Made by a program: the position numbers and the translations under genes. Shown in pieces: positions 14,101 through 28,800 of a stretch of 64,000 nucleotides of DNA. Under the pieces are notes generated by a model. That model was not told the DNA's origin. It worked only from the letters and a program-made list of their open reading frames with translations, and searched no databases. Source of the stretch: Nymphaea colorata (lineage: Eukaryota; Streptophyta; Magnoliopsida; Nymphaeales; Nymphaeaceae). Location: the NCBI RefSeq assembly GCF_008831285.2, contig NC_045144.1:20165716-20229715 (forward strand). Direction: 5' to 3'. Position 1 is the stretch's first letter, and each line of letters starts with the position of its first letter.

Positions 14101-16430
14101 TTCAATTGCTTTTGGTTAATTGAAGGTGGTCTTTGTTTGTTACTTGACATCTTATATACTTTTAATCATGAGAATGAAGTCACTACATTGAGGTGCATAT
14201 ATTGTAGGAAGAGCTAATAGTTGACATACCAATTTGCAGCCTATGCCACATTGGTACTCATATTTGGGTTTTGCACTCATGCTAGCATGGCTGGGCATGA
14301 GTGCAGATGTCAGGGTGGTTCTTGACATGGCTTCAATGTCATGACCCAAGTTTTGACACATTGTTTTTTATATATAAGAGGAAAATGTAGATATGTCGTA
14401 GAATGAACATTAAGTTTTGAAAGTCAAATCAAATCTTTGGTAATGACCAAAGCAAAAACAGATCTAACGAAAGATCAATGTCACAAGGACCCATATCGAG
14501 TCCAAACAAATGATTACGACAGCTCAGTGAAAATAAAGTCACAAAAATCTCAGACTTGAATCAATGCCTAGATCCCCAATGCTAGTCTGTCGCAAAACTA
14601 AGGGAATCTGTCCAAAATCCATCTTGTTAATCAAAGACTACCTGTAGAGATAGAAGGGAAAATGGGTCAGATTTCTCTGAGTATGGAGATATCCAACAAT
14701 AAGTGGAGCATGGCTCGACAATATAGATATTCAATTATATCAAACAAAAACCAATATGCAGCTCAAGGCCACCACCTATGAAATGAAAACTTAAGCCACT
14801 CTACAGCTAAGCTTACTATCACAAATGTAGTAACACAAATCATTGTGGGTTGTAAAGATACACTGATAGTCTAACAACCACCAATTATGGTCATAGTGAT
14901 GAGCATCAACAGAAATTCTTGTGGGTACAAGACACAAGCAAAACAGAACCAATCATCACTAGGCAGTCCACAAAGACCAAGGGTGACCTGTAGTGAAGCC
15001 TCTTGAGATATCCCATATCGCTGCAACAGCAGCATGGTCCAACCACCCAACCTTAGCCGAAGTGGAAGATCAGCCCCTTTAGGCACCCGGGTTGAGGAAC
15101 GAGGAGAGGCCTCACTCTCCAACACAAACTGGAACAGAATCCTGGGCCCTTGTGCCTCCCAATACCCTGTGCACAGTTTGGTGCATATGGAGGAATGGAC
15201 AGCCACAATGAGCTCTTGCCATCCTATAACTTCCCGAGACAAACCAACCACCAGACCTCACTCCCACTCACATGTGCCATAGCATAAGACATATTCAGTG
15301 TTCTTTTGTATATCAACAGTGTTCTTTTGTATATCAACAGCGGAGTTCTTTTGTATATCAACAGTGGATTTTCCATATCAAAACATATTCCAGTAATTCC
15401 TCATGGAACCCAGCCTTGAGCGCAATTCTCAAGACCAACAAGTTCAACTACCTAAGAACACCTTACCATACAAAATTTTGATCACTTTAATAAGATTGGG
15501 TTACAATAGGCAATGCTGGTCAGCATATCTCTGAGAAGAGCAACTTTTCAATTCCATTTCATTTACACCCACAATATAACATTGTCATGAACAACATTAT
15601 CGATGCTCAAATGTATTCATAAGATTGTCCATGTGCCCTTGAATATACATATGTATGAGCATCATTATCTCTGCCCTGGTGTGTTCATAGAACTTCATAC
15701 AGTTGTCGTCAATGCAAATAGATATGAATAACACTATCTCAATTTTAACATACCCATAAGTTTGCCAAGCATATATGCATAAGAACAACATTATCACAAC
15801 TCTAACGTGCACAAATAGCTGCCACGAAAATACATGTATGACACCATTTATCTATGCTCTAATATGTACAAATGATTGTCATATTTATAGATAAGAACAA
15901 CATTATCTCATTTCCGATGTATCCATATGGTTGTCATATTTATTCATGCAAGAAAAGTATTATATCATCTCTGGTATATCCACAATTCCATATAGTTGTC
16001 CTATATATTCATGTACGGATAATATGATCTCATCTCTGTTATATCTATATGATTGTCATCTTTATACGTATAAGAACAATATTATCCCATCTTTGATGTG
16101 TCCATATGATGTCATATTTATATACATGTAAGAACAATATTATCTTATCTCCAATACTGATTGTCATATATATACATATAAGAACAATCTTGTCTCATCT
16201 CTATATGTACATATGATTGTCATACATATACATATAAGAACAATATTATCTCATCTTTGATATGTCGATATGGTTTGTCATATATATATATGTGTAAGAA
16301 CAACATTATCTCAACTCTAACCTGCACATGAGGTTGTCATATATATAGGTTAGAACAATATTATCTCATTTATGATATAACCATATAATTGTCAAATATA
16401 TGTGTAAGAATAGGATTTTTATGATTGTAG

Positions 16431-16471
<41 letters not shown>

Positions 16472-16787
16472 AACAACAGTATTGTCTCATATATAATATA
16501 TCCAAATGATTGTCATATATATATATGTGTGTAACAACTGTATTATCTTATCTATGATATATCCAAATGATTATCATACATATATGTGTAACAATAGTAT
16601 TATCTCATCTATGGTATATCCATATGGTTGTCAAATTTGCACAAACAACATTATCTCAATTCCATTTTCCTTAAGCTAGTAGATATGCCTCATAGAATTA
16701 TGCACCGCATCAGTTTTATCGTAACATTGATATAAATAACATCATTGCTCCATAACCAATACATGCTTAGCTTTGCATATTGATGAA

Positions 16788-16860
<73 letters not shown>

Positions 16861-19800
16861 ACACACAAATACATTTAGGTATCAAAATACATCTAAACAC
16901 AACAACATTCTTGAACTACATACTACACTTAGGTTTAAATATTCCCATACTTGAAAACATAAGGTCTGCTCACTTAATCTACCTGTGGGTCTGTGTACTT
17001 CAAGCACAGTCCACCAACACTCTAGTTTAGAATAGTTGCTGCACTAGCTCTCGCTATACACCCTTGTGACATATATATGCGTATATATTTACAATCACAT
17101 CATAACATACTCATTTAAAACTGTATAGATGTCCAAACATGAGCTTGTTTCTATTTCTAAATACGTACTTGAGAAATTTATAGATAGAGGGAGTCCTGGT
17201 TGACTATGACTGATCAGTTCTTTCTCCTTCCTTGCACTGCACATACATAATCATATATGTGCAGATTACAACATAGCCTTTTCCACATAACGATATCTAT
17301 ACGTTCAGGATTGCAACCCAAACTAAGTAGAGCACTTACCTGAATAGAGATGACTTGAATCTAAATCAGCAGCCTACTAGCTTCCTTATCTAACACTTCG
17401 TGGCTGAGATGATACGAGAACCAGTCATTATCGTCGACTTAAACTTCAACCAGGAATGTAGCAAGAAAATGGAAGGTATCTCGTTCTCTCTCCAATCTTT
17501 TTGCTACAGGAGCCTTTTCCACTATGATAACAGCATGTAGAATGCTAAAATGCTAAACCTCTCTAATTATAATTACAGCAAGTAGAAAAAGGGTGACCTT
17601 TTGGCTTCTCTCACCTCTATTTAATATCTTATTTACTCTTTTTAGCAGTCCTAACATTCTACTCAACCACCTCTCTAATTATAATTACAGATTTAATACT
17701 TAGTTTGACTGGTCCCAATGCTTCATAAAAATAAACAGATAATATATATATATATACACATATATGTTTTCGTTTGAAATTATTGGGCTTTACATTCAAT
17801 GCTTAGTAGTAAAAAAAAAAAAAATAAATGCATGCAGGCTGGACGGTCTCCTGACTTATAGAACCTAGATGGGCTGCTTAGGCACTCAAAACAGGTTTTT
17901 GGAAAGGTTTTCTTTTTCCTGCCATTTATTCTTTCTGTCATTTCCCCTTATTATCTTCTTCTTCCTCTTATTCCTTCCCTTTTTAGAACATGACATCTAA
18001 AAATATGGTGTTTATGGTGCCAGGCTGTTCCGATCTATCAAAAGTTGATGGATGTACTGAGAATTTCCTAAAGTTATAGGATTCAATCCCGTGTAGATTG
18101 AATTTTATAAAATGAGATTGTTTAATGGTCTTACAAATTGAGCATCGAAGTCCAGTCTACACATTGATTTTTATGATCTTATTTGAATGCTACATTTTTG
18201 GATGTTCCAAGCTCACCTGCATAATTGGATTCTTCAAAGCTGCCTTGAACAACTGGGAAGCCGAATGGAAACCATGGATACCGTATTTCTGGACATCATA
18301 ATGAATGGACTTCACACACATATGAGTTTATCTCCACTATTAGCACAATGTGGGAGGGTGAAAACTAATGCACACCATAAGTTTGCTTTCACTTGGGTCA
18401 CTCCTTTGAAGGTTCAAATTCTTCAAATCATTCTCAATTGGACCCCAAAATGGTATCAAAACTAGCAGAAATTTTTTACGGTTTCTCTCATCCTCCGTGT
18501 TTTTATCCCCCCACTTCTCTCTTTTTCCCATTTTGTTCTTCTTCTTGGATACAAGCGTACAATACCCACCCTCTCTCATGGATGAAATTAGTATATAATT
18601 CCCATAAATTCATTGCTCACGAAGTGGGGGAAAAACAGTTGTCAGCTCCATCTTCAGTTCTATGGTAAATGATTATTGAGAAAACAGTAGTTTCCTACCA
18701 AAATTTTTTTTCAGTGACATATTTATCCATTGGAAACTGATATACTTTGCTCTTCTCGAGGATAAGTATTGATGGATGTCTCAGTGCAAGTTACTTCTGT
18801 TGGAAAAATTTTTTGGATGCTTTATTCAACAAGGAGGATGAAAATGATGTATACTTCTTCATGCATGACATATTTCAGGACCTGGATGTTTGCCTATTCA
18901 TCAAAGTTTACTCGAGTTTGGTCATACTTAGTAAGCGTAGAATTAACTTACATGAATTGCAGTAGGCGGAGTTAAAATTCTCTTCCTAGAAATACCAGGA
19001 TTTGTGGCAGCAGGTTTCACATACACATGTTAAATTAGTAGGACCAGTTAACTTTTGAACTGTTCCTACCAGTGACATTTTGGACCTGAGATGGCTCTCT
19101 CCAAGGGACTAGGCGTGCACCTTTTTGGAAAAGGAGGTGATTATCATTTATATTAAGTTAATAACCACCCATTTTGGTGGCGTCCTCCAAGGATGAGTTT
19201 GTATTAGAATATTATGCATGTGAGAGGGAGCAACCTCATGGTCACCATCCTCTATTAGTGCACCTGGAAGTTGTAAAAAGTTTCGACATTCCACTTGGTT
19301 GTTTGAGTTTGAAGAAGTAACCTCGTTAACCATGAAAGGCAACCACAAAATAAAATGAACGTGAGGTTCTTTTGGAAGGTGAAAAACTGGTGAAGGTTGG
19401 TCTACTCCTATGATGTTCCCTTCACATTATCTCTTCTAACTTGAATGACTATTTTTATTACTAATGTACATAACAATAGACACGTCTTGATTAAGAAAAC
19501 TGAATTTCGCTTTCTGTACAGAAAATAGATTCGACATTAATAAAGATACAATTTCCTAATCTCTACCTCAAATTTCTTGCTGGCCTTCTGAGAATTTTTG
19601 ACATAGATTGGTAAACAAATTTCCTATGGATCTTTATAAAAGGTGACTTCTTTGGTTTCGTCTTTCTGCTCTTAATGAAATGTAATCTAGTTAATCTAGT
19701 TCCACATTTTTTTGTTTTGTCATCTTCTTTTGGGTAATTCAAATAGCCGAGGCACCAAAAAGGGGCTTTTGATGAGTCTCCGTGAACATGGTTGTCTGGC

Positions 19801-22800
19801 TGTCTTGTTGGCCTGACTGTTTTGTTGGCTATTAGATTGTCCGCCAGTTTATCCTTAGAGATGCATTTTAGTTAGTAACTGCACACCTTGTAGATGGATC
19901 TTCTGTGAATCTGCATTTTCAGAAGCTGTCTATTCAAAAAGCACAAGCTGAACTTAGAGTTGCCAACGTAGTGTTTAAAAGTCAAGAATATATTATTGAA
20001 GTACAGAAAAATCAAAGGCTAATTTGAAGTCATCAATATGATTTTTAATGATTGCACATAATTGTTTGCCTGATTTTTAATTGATGATATATATTCTGGT
20101 TTGCCAGACGAAGCTCAGAGTGTATCTTGCACCTTTTATTCACGGTGCTCGCTATACATCTTTTGGTCGCCACTTCACAAAGGTCTCAAAGCTTGAAGAG
20201 GTATTTGCTTTTTATCCTATGTAATAGTGGTGGATTTTTTATTTCTATGCATGTTGTATTTTTTTGTCTATTTTTCGAGTCCATCTGAGATCATAAGGGC
20301 TTGGATGCGACAAGGTCTGCTATGGAACTTATTCTTTTTCTCTGGTTCTTTGGTTATATTTGGTTGATACATGAAGAATATCTGAAAGACTGAAAGTGAG
20401 TGAGTATTTATTTTTTTAAATCAGGCTAACACGGATAAGTAAAATGAAGTAGGTGCATACATCCGCGTACCCACATAATATCTATATATCAACGTTCTTG
20501 GTAAGGGCTAGGTTGATAACAAGGCTTAACAGTGTACTGCTTGTTCTTATCATATGGTGCTCAAACTATATTAGATTGACATACGGAGTAGAAATTGCTT
20601 CATGTACATCCCTTGGTAACTGCAATAAAATAAAGGGACAAAGATTTTAAAATTCTTTAGATTGATTCAACCTCTTGCATATGCAACTGAACCAAGAAAA
20701 TCTGTTGCACACAATATATACATTTGTCTACTTGTAAGTATGAGGTTATTAACATGGATGATTGCTGAACTGCTTGTTATTGTCTTATGATGCCCTAGTT
20801 ATATTGGATCGACACGTGGCACAGAGTTACTTCATGTACAGCATGCACAATCAATGTACCTAATAAGAGAAATAATTTAAAACTCCTAGCATGAACTCAC
20901 ATCTTGTATATACAACTGAAGTACTGAACCAAGACACAAAAATATTTGTCTGAAGGAAGTAAGTTAGGATTTGTCTCTTATTTATTAGACTAATGTGAAT
21001 AAATAAATGATTTACATAAAATAAAATAAAGTCCAAAGAAGTGAATGATCTACATGTTCTATGCACACATGCACAGAAAATTGCATGCATATTTGTAGTG
21101 CTTTCATTCACTTGTCTGGATAACTGTCTAGGCTGGAGTATACCTAAGTGGGTTGCATATACGTGCATGTTTTGGCTTTCATATTCCTGTGTAAGAAACA
21201 TGGCCGCACATATTGCAATATTTTAAAAAATAACGTGATATTAATGAAAAAATAAAAAAAGATAAAAACGGGAAAATATTGCTATATATTGACAAAAAAG
21301 TTAAAAATGAATTTATTACTATTATTTATTTATTTAATTCATTTGCTGTTTTTTATTTTTTTAAACTTTTGTTTCATTGTTTTATTTCCTTTTGTTTTAG
21401 GTCTTTAACATGACCTCCTAAATGCAATACAATACTTATTAATTTTTCATTTCTTGTATTTTTATCTAACATTTTTATTTTTATTCTAAAAACTTTGAGA
21501 TTTTCCCAGGAACAACTACTTTGCTGATAAATACCGGAGAAAACCTTACTGATAAAAACCCGATAACGATATTGGCTATGGTACAAAATGAAATATAGCA
21601 CATTGTTAAAAAACAAAATTGAAATATCCTGGTCCCCCTATTGTTTCTTTCAATGGATGGTTATTGATTAACAATAAGATTAACATGACATTAGGCGGTA
21701 TCAGAAGATTTAAAAGGTAAGTGGATGGTTGCAGTGGCTCACAGCAGGGCCTGACTATAAGCATCTGATAGGCGTTTTCTCCTATCTTTGCAGTCTTTGG
21801 AGATAACATGATATACCTGGACTTCTTTGAGGAACTCTATATAAAGATCATTGCTTCACGTGAAATTATTATTTTCCATCGTTTGCAGAATGTAATGAAT
21901 CATCTTATAGGATGTACATTAACCGTATTTTTCTTTTGCCTGCATTAGTTTCGAGAATCCTTTTGCTTAAAGTTACAGAGTGAAGCAGTTTTTGCAGGAA
22001 ATTCTGCAAAAACTGCTTTTTCTAGGATGGTAAAGTGAATTTATTTCTTTTCATGTGTAAATTAACTAGAAAGGCTAACCATTTATGCAGATTGTGGAGA
22101 TGCTCCATTGGTATATCAAGACTGGCGATACGGTGAGATTGTGGTTTATTGATATTTATACTTTGCACTTTCTGCTTGCCCCTGAATTTGTTACTTCCTT
22201 TACATGTATAAAGCTTGGAAAACTTGTAAAATTTTAATGTAAATTCGACACTTTTCTGGATTTTTGGAATTCTCTTGAATTTTATTTCACATCCACCTAT
22301 GTTATAGGGAAGTGCAATGGTGTACAACTATATCATTGGATAATATGTTGGTTGTACTCTGCGGTTGGCTGAGGCAGTGTGCTAAATTATGTGACATAAT
22401 GAGTTGAGTCAGAATAAGAAACATATCATAGGGGAAGTGTGTATGCAGTAATTCTAGATTTACTTACAAGACTTGTTTGTGCTGAAGAGAAGAACATAGT
22501 GTTGTGGAGAAAATCTAAACAAATAATACAGGAAAAATGACAATAATTGCAAAATGGAACTGGGGTTTCACGAAGTACATGAAATGTTGAATGCATAAGA
22601 ATAAAAAGTATACGATGTAACTAGCATGCATCTTTACAGAAGAAAGTAATGAAAATTAAAGAACTTAATATAGAGTACATAAACTTTAGAGTTGAAGCTA
22701 CTTCCCATGAAGCAATCAGTCCATCAAAAGATGGGGACCATGAAGCAATCAGTTCATGGAAGAAAGATGGGACCCACTTTGGGCTGAGAGTGCACGATGA

Positions 22801-25800
22801 ACACAAAGTGTTGATGGAAGGAAATTACTATTATAATGTACTTGATGAAATGGTGGCCTGGTGAGTTGAAGTTCAACCTGAAGGTCCTGAACTGTGAGCC
22901 CAATGAAAAAGTTTTTCCGAACTAGGAGAAGAAGGAATTTATGCAGAGCGAGGCATTCCCCTCTTGGGAGTATTCTATTTGTCCACATTCTACTGCATGG
23001 AAAAATCAAACTTTTGCCTCAAAAAGATAAACTTGAAAGACACCTGGAGGCTTGTGTAGACATTTTGATGAAAAATGTGAATAGGCAGGCGTAAAACAAT
23101 TTTCAAACTTGCAGAGAGAGGACAAGTATAGTCCCATCAATGATAAAGGTGGGCATTTTCAATGACCTAGGACAGTCTTTCAACTACCTGAACAGCAAGA
23201 CCTACTTTTATGTGCTGATTTCCAAAATTTCCATTACCATGTGGCTTTGAGCCGTTGGCATAAATGTTAGCATGGTAAATTGAAGTGCAGTAAGCCATAG
23301 TTGTAAAAGCTGTATTCTATTGCATATCGGTCGGGCTGACCTATATGCGTATTGTAAGCGTATCATAAATTTATTTTTTAATTCAATAAAAATATGAAAA
23401 AATCCAGAAAATAGAGAAAAATTTGGAAAAATAAGGAAGAACTAGGAAAATGTTTTCTATATAAAACTACTCATCACAGTATTGCACACATAAATAAACA
23501 TTCATAATTCGTCATCCACGCACATAATATGATATGCATCATAAAGTTTAAAGTCTTAAAAGCATTTATGGTGGAAGTTTTACTGTTTTAGATCATATCA
23601 TCAAAGATTTAAAACTTTGAATCTATCTATTCATCTTCATTATAATCTGTCTACTCATCTTTTTCATCTTCATTATAATCTTCATCCTCAATGTAGCAAT
23701 TTCTCATTTATCCCTTCAATCTTCTATTTTTTGGCAATTTTTCTCCAAAATGGCAAGCCACCTCCTCGCACATTCCTTAGGAATGCTGGAAATGAAAGAG
23801 AGGAGGAGGTTTTACATATTAAATGTTTGAAAAAGGCATCGGGCAACTTGAAAGAAAAAAAAAAGACAAGCTCATATCGTAAGTTGTGGGCCATATGGCC
23901 GTATCATGTGATACAGAGGCCCGTATCGGTACATATCGTATGGGCATGATACACAACCAATTTGCATATCATGCCCATATCATATCGTTTTTCTCATACG
24001 ATATGATATGCTGTATCATACAATATAGATAACACTGCAGTAAACTACTCTATTCTCGTTTCTAGCATTTGAAAATTGTATGCAAGCGCGGCTTTTGGGT
24101 GAGTAATCCTTTCCAAGAAGACTTGCATTGGCAGTTACTACTTGTTAGGCCTATTTCTTGCATGCAGCCAGCCAGGCTAGGCTATTTCTGAGTAAAGGAT
24201 TTCTGTCCAACAAAAGCATGCTATTTTATGCAACGACTTCTTTTAGTTTCATATCATAGTCACAGATAATGTGGCGGGGTTTTTCTTGGGTATAATATGA
24301 CGAACTTGAAAAAAATAGAAAAATACGGTAAATTTTTAAAAAAATTAAAAATATTAAAAATGGGAGAAAAATAAAATAAGTGAGAAACTAATAACACAAA
24401 CATTAAAAAATAAGTAGATTTGCAACAAATAAAAAATAGAAGATGAAAAAAAAAACTGTTTGGAACTTTGGCATTAAAAAAATGAAAAAAGTGAAAAAAA
24501 GAGCAATTCGCTTTCAACGTTTTTTTTTCAAAAAACACCTTTTTTTAGAAGTTTTCTATGGCAATTATTGTGTTTTTTCGCATTTTTTTCAAAAAGAAAA
24601 CGTGCATTTTGTGACACTGTTTCATATATGTTACTTTGGCTTTTCTCTCCATTGCCCTGAAAGAAATTTCTTTTTGTGATTAAATCTTCTCATGTTGCAA
24701 AAAGGGCCTCATTCTTTTGTTAAACTTCATATATGATTATGTGCTTAGTCACATGGTTCCAGATGCAGATGCATGAGAGGAGCAAGTTCAAAAAACTTGG
24801 GTGTGAGGATACAATTGTACACCATTACACAAACACATGTTCATATACAAGTACACATCGATAAGCCCATTCTTGAACAATTACTTCTAACTTCCAATTG
24901 AGAAGGATAACTTAACTGGCCAAATCAAAATAATATTAAACTTGGTCAAAGTCAACTGAAGTTCGAAGTTGAAAAGAAGGCAATGGAGAATCAAACCCAC
25001 ATGCCTTGTGCCACGCTTAGTTGTTTCCAGTAACGCACAGGTGCAGCTGCATTTTAGAGTGTCTCTGTGGCATAGTTATGCTTCAATGGTAAAAGAAGAA
25101 TCATCTCAATTCTGAGTCTCATCCTTCAAGCTGAGGGTGTTGTATCATTCTTTGAAGTCCCAATTCTGATTGTTGTCTCTCAAGCCGTAGCCATGCAGAA
25201 GGTTTCCTTTCTATGTTATGTAGGTGTGGGCACAAAGTGTACAACATTGTAATTTTAGAAGTATGAGCACATGGAGGAATGTTGGGTATAGAATCAACTA
25301 TGCACACACTCAAATAATAATTTATTAATTAATTTACTTCAAAAGAAGTGCATAATCCACTCAAAGGACTAAGAGGTCTTCCTTTGTCTTTACCAAATTT
25401 GATTACCAAAGAAAGCTTCCACAAAATAAGTTTTGGAACTAACCTAGATCTTATATGAGGTGTATCTAGGGTGTATCCAAGTACCTGTGTTTCTGTCTAG
25501 CTGTGTTGATGTAGGTACCACATCCAAGTGGCAAATCCATGTTTCATATGTTGGGACTTTTTTTTTCTTTTTACTTTGCAACATACAAGAAATGCTACTC
25601 ATTACGAATCAGTGAAATTACGAAAGCTTTTGTGTTTCGAAATTATTCGTTTTTTAGAATCAAATGCTCTAAACCAGTAATCAATCTTTGCTGTCATAAA
25701 CACTTCAGTCTTTAATACATTTACTGTGTTAACAAACCTTTATCAGTCAACTAAGTAGGTTGAAACCCCTGAAAATCATCTGAAAAATTTGACGTGAAAA

Positions 25801-28800
25801 ATTTAATGCCTTTCTCCCGTTGTGGTGTGTGTAAGGCACTTTCAATTTTTTGATGGCTGCTGCAGCTCAGTATTTGAGTTATCTTGTATGATTTTGTACC
25901 TGATACTTATGGATTTGCAGTTAGTTTTCATCTTTTTTCTTCATTATGATCTATTTATGAACTTTTATTATCTTTCGGTAGAATTATTTATCTACCTGGA
26001 ATAATAGTTTCTCTTACAATTTCTTATCTGCTTTTGATGTTATTCAGATTGTTGACTTTTGTTGTGGTGCCAATAGCTTTAGTAGCTTGTTGAAAGACAA
26101 ACTTGAAGAGACTGGGAAAAAGTGCTCTTTTAAAAACTTTGATATTATTCGCCCAACGGTGAGTTGATCTTTATTTATTATTTTTTTTTTACAGAAGAGC
26201 ATATTCTAACATTTCAGTGTCTCTGTGTGGTATATGAAATGTTCTCTTTTTTCTCATGCTACTGTTGTACAATTGTTACTTTCTTTCTCTTGTGGAAGAT
26301 CTGTTTTCTTTCCCCATCAACCACAGAAGACTGGAAAACTGGCTAAAAATAATTTCTACGGTTGCAGCCCCTATTCTGTAAAATTGCATCTAATATGTTT
26401 TCTCCTACAAAGTTGCACAGTTTTCTTTTAGCCAAAGCCGTAAAATATTCCTTGCTTGGCCAGTTGAAATGCATCTGATGCCTGTCTTTGAGATATGACA
26501 ACTTTTTTCAGCATAAATTGTGGAAAATTGTATTTCCTTGTTTATATTTGATCGTGCACCTTACCTGCTTGTTTGACCAAGATTCCAGCCGTATTTTTTT
26601 CTGGATGCTGGTGTTATTGGTTTGGTTACTCCCTGTCATCTTAAAATTGATTAATCCTGCTTCCTGATAATCTGGATTCATGCTTGGTTGTCTTCTTGTT
26701 CATACAAGTTCAAGAATTCTCAAGTGTGCTTTCCTGAGCTTAGCAGAATTATTTCAGGAATGTGATCCACAGACGAGGAGAATGTTGGGGTGGTCCATTG
26801 ATTGTTAGTACCTTGTGATAATGACTTGATACATGTTCTCCTTTGTGATAGAAAGCTTTACCAAAGAAATATTTCTTACTTCTTACTAGTTCCGATATCG
26901 CAGAATGACTTTGACTTTGAAAGGAGAGATTGGATGTCTGTGGAGCGTAGGGAATTGCCAACAGGATCACGCCTGGTAAGTTGGTAAAGCTTAGTTTGTG
27001 GTTTCAAATGAACTGTCCAATCTTTGAGTTCACCTAATGTTCTTATGTGGTATTTAGCGAATAAAGTTTGATTTAAGTTGCCTTTGGCTGTCGTGAAGAT
27101 CATTGGACTGAATCCTCCATTTGGGGTTAAAGCTGCTTTAGCAAACAGATTCATTGATAAGGCTCTCGAGTTCCGACCAAAACTCATTGTACTTATTGTT
27201 CCACCGGAAACAGAAAGGTTGGCTCTCTCTATCTTTTCCTCTCTCTCTCTCTCTCCCTTTCTCTCCCTCTCTCCCATATGCACAGGTCTTGTAGGTTAAT
27301 TTGGCTCTATCTAACAGGTTAGATCAGAAAAAATGTCCTTACGATCTAATTTGGGAGGACACAGAGAAGTTCCAGGGGAAGGTCTGTTTCCTAACTTACG
27401 TTACTTCCCTTCTCTCTCTCTCTCTCTCTCTTGCTCTCTCTCACATATGTATTTCTAGGCTTTTTACCTGCCAGGATCTGTGGACGTGGAGGACCATTCT
27501 ATTAGTCAGTGGAATACAAAGCCACCTGTTCTCTATCTTTGGAGTCGGCCTGATTGGACATCTAAACATCGAAGCACAGCCTCAAAGCAGGGACATGCAT
27601 CAAAAAGTATAGTTCAAGTTGAAAATAGTAATGAAAAAAATGTTCAGACAGTTGATACTGATGGTGAAAAGTTCAATTTGTATGATACAAGTGAGACTTC
27701 TGTTGCCAATTACAAGAAGTCTCTCGTCGAGGTGGCCATCAAACCTGAGAAGCAGATACCTACTCTTCCACCAAATCTGAAAGGCTCGAGCAGGTTTGAA
27801 CATGAGGACAAGGACAAGCATGAAGGAGTCATGGGGGAACAGGAGAGAAAGAATGTTGAGAAGGTCAAGAATGATCGTTCCATTGCATACCAAGTAAGCA
27901 ATAAAATGGACAAAGCCATGAAGGATATAATTATTTCGGATCAGGAGCGCAAGCATGCTGACAAGGCCAAGAGTAACGGAGTTACTGGGGGTCAAGAGAA
28001 GCAGAGCATGGACAAGACCTGGAATGATAGGGTTACTGGAGTCCAGGAGAACAAGAGCGTGGGCAAGGGTTGGAATGATAGGGTTACTGTGGTTCAGGAG
28101 GGCATGGATGCCGACAGGGCCAAGAGTGATAAAGTTGTTGGGGGTCGGGAGAGTCAGAACAAAGACAAGGCTAAAAATGATGGGGTTCAAGGAAGCAAGA
28201 GCATGGACAACAGTAGCAGAATTATTTTGGATAAGGGCAAGAAAATGACTGAGAAGGCGTCTGATAAGCATGTTATGGACAGACCTGAGAAGCAGAAGCG
28301 AAACAGGGATCACCGGCCAGCAGGTTTACCATCTGAAGTAACGGAGTCCACAAGCGTCTTGAAAGAAAAGACATCTGAAGCATTTAGGTCTCCGAACACA
28401 GAGGCAAGGGAAGAGATGCATGAATTTCGGTTCAACGGTTCTTCACGCCTGGACACTGAAACAAGATCCACAGTTTGGCAGAACAATGCTCGCGAGCTTG
28501 ATGACATAGAAAGACGGTATTCAAGGAACGACAAGTTTCCATCAGCCACATCAAACTGGGGGTCTCCTAGTACTCATGGATTTATGAATGGAAGAGAACC
28601 AGAATATAGGCATCACAGTTCGGAGGACCGCTACCGTAGTTTTCCGATGGGAAATAGTGAAGAAACCTACGGAGCTAGTACAATGCCGAGGCCATATATT
28701 GATGATTTGGATGAGAAATATGGTCGGCCTGGCTTGGATGCTAGGTTGAATGTTAGACTATATGGTCAACCGGGGGAGTCTGATTTTGTTCCACGCAGAA

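Larger units (their letters stand above)
14081..20107 (+). other. EDM2 intron 12 (6.0 kb), repeat-rich
   Basis: This is the largest EDM2 intron, between ...NQIIKWK and TKLRVYL. It holds a short tandem repeat at 15293-15375, a degenerate 58-bp minisatellite (about 15590-16655), a long (AT)n run at 16790-16858 and a repeated CCTCTCTAATTATAATTACAG (about 17557 and 17669). A moderately GC-rich block at 15000-15280 could be a retroelement remnant, but no element ends were established. Confidence 0.7.

Noticed and set aside
14871-15251. 126-residue minus-strand frame in EDM2 intron 12
   Set aside because: It has no recognisable domain and stops short on both sides. It could be a retroelement scrap, but I could not find element ends or motifs.
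15590-16655. Possible CRISPR-like array because of the regular repeats
   Set aside because: The repeats are contiguous, degenerate and AT-rich without unique spacers, and this is plant nuclear DNA. It is a minisatellite.
16773-17030. Frames coding runs of Tyr-Ile (also near 11041, 43016 and 54736)
   Set aside because: They are translations of (TA)n microsatellites.
27600-28313. 237-residue minus-strand open frame
   Set aside because: It is antisense to the EDM2 51-bp repeats; its Leu-rich pattern simply mirrors the repeat, and it matches no family I recognise.
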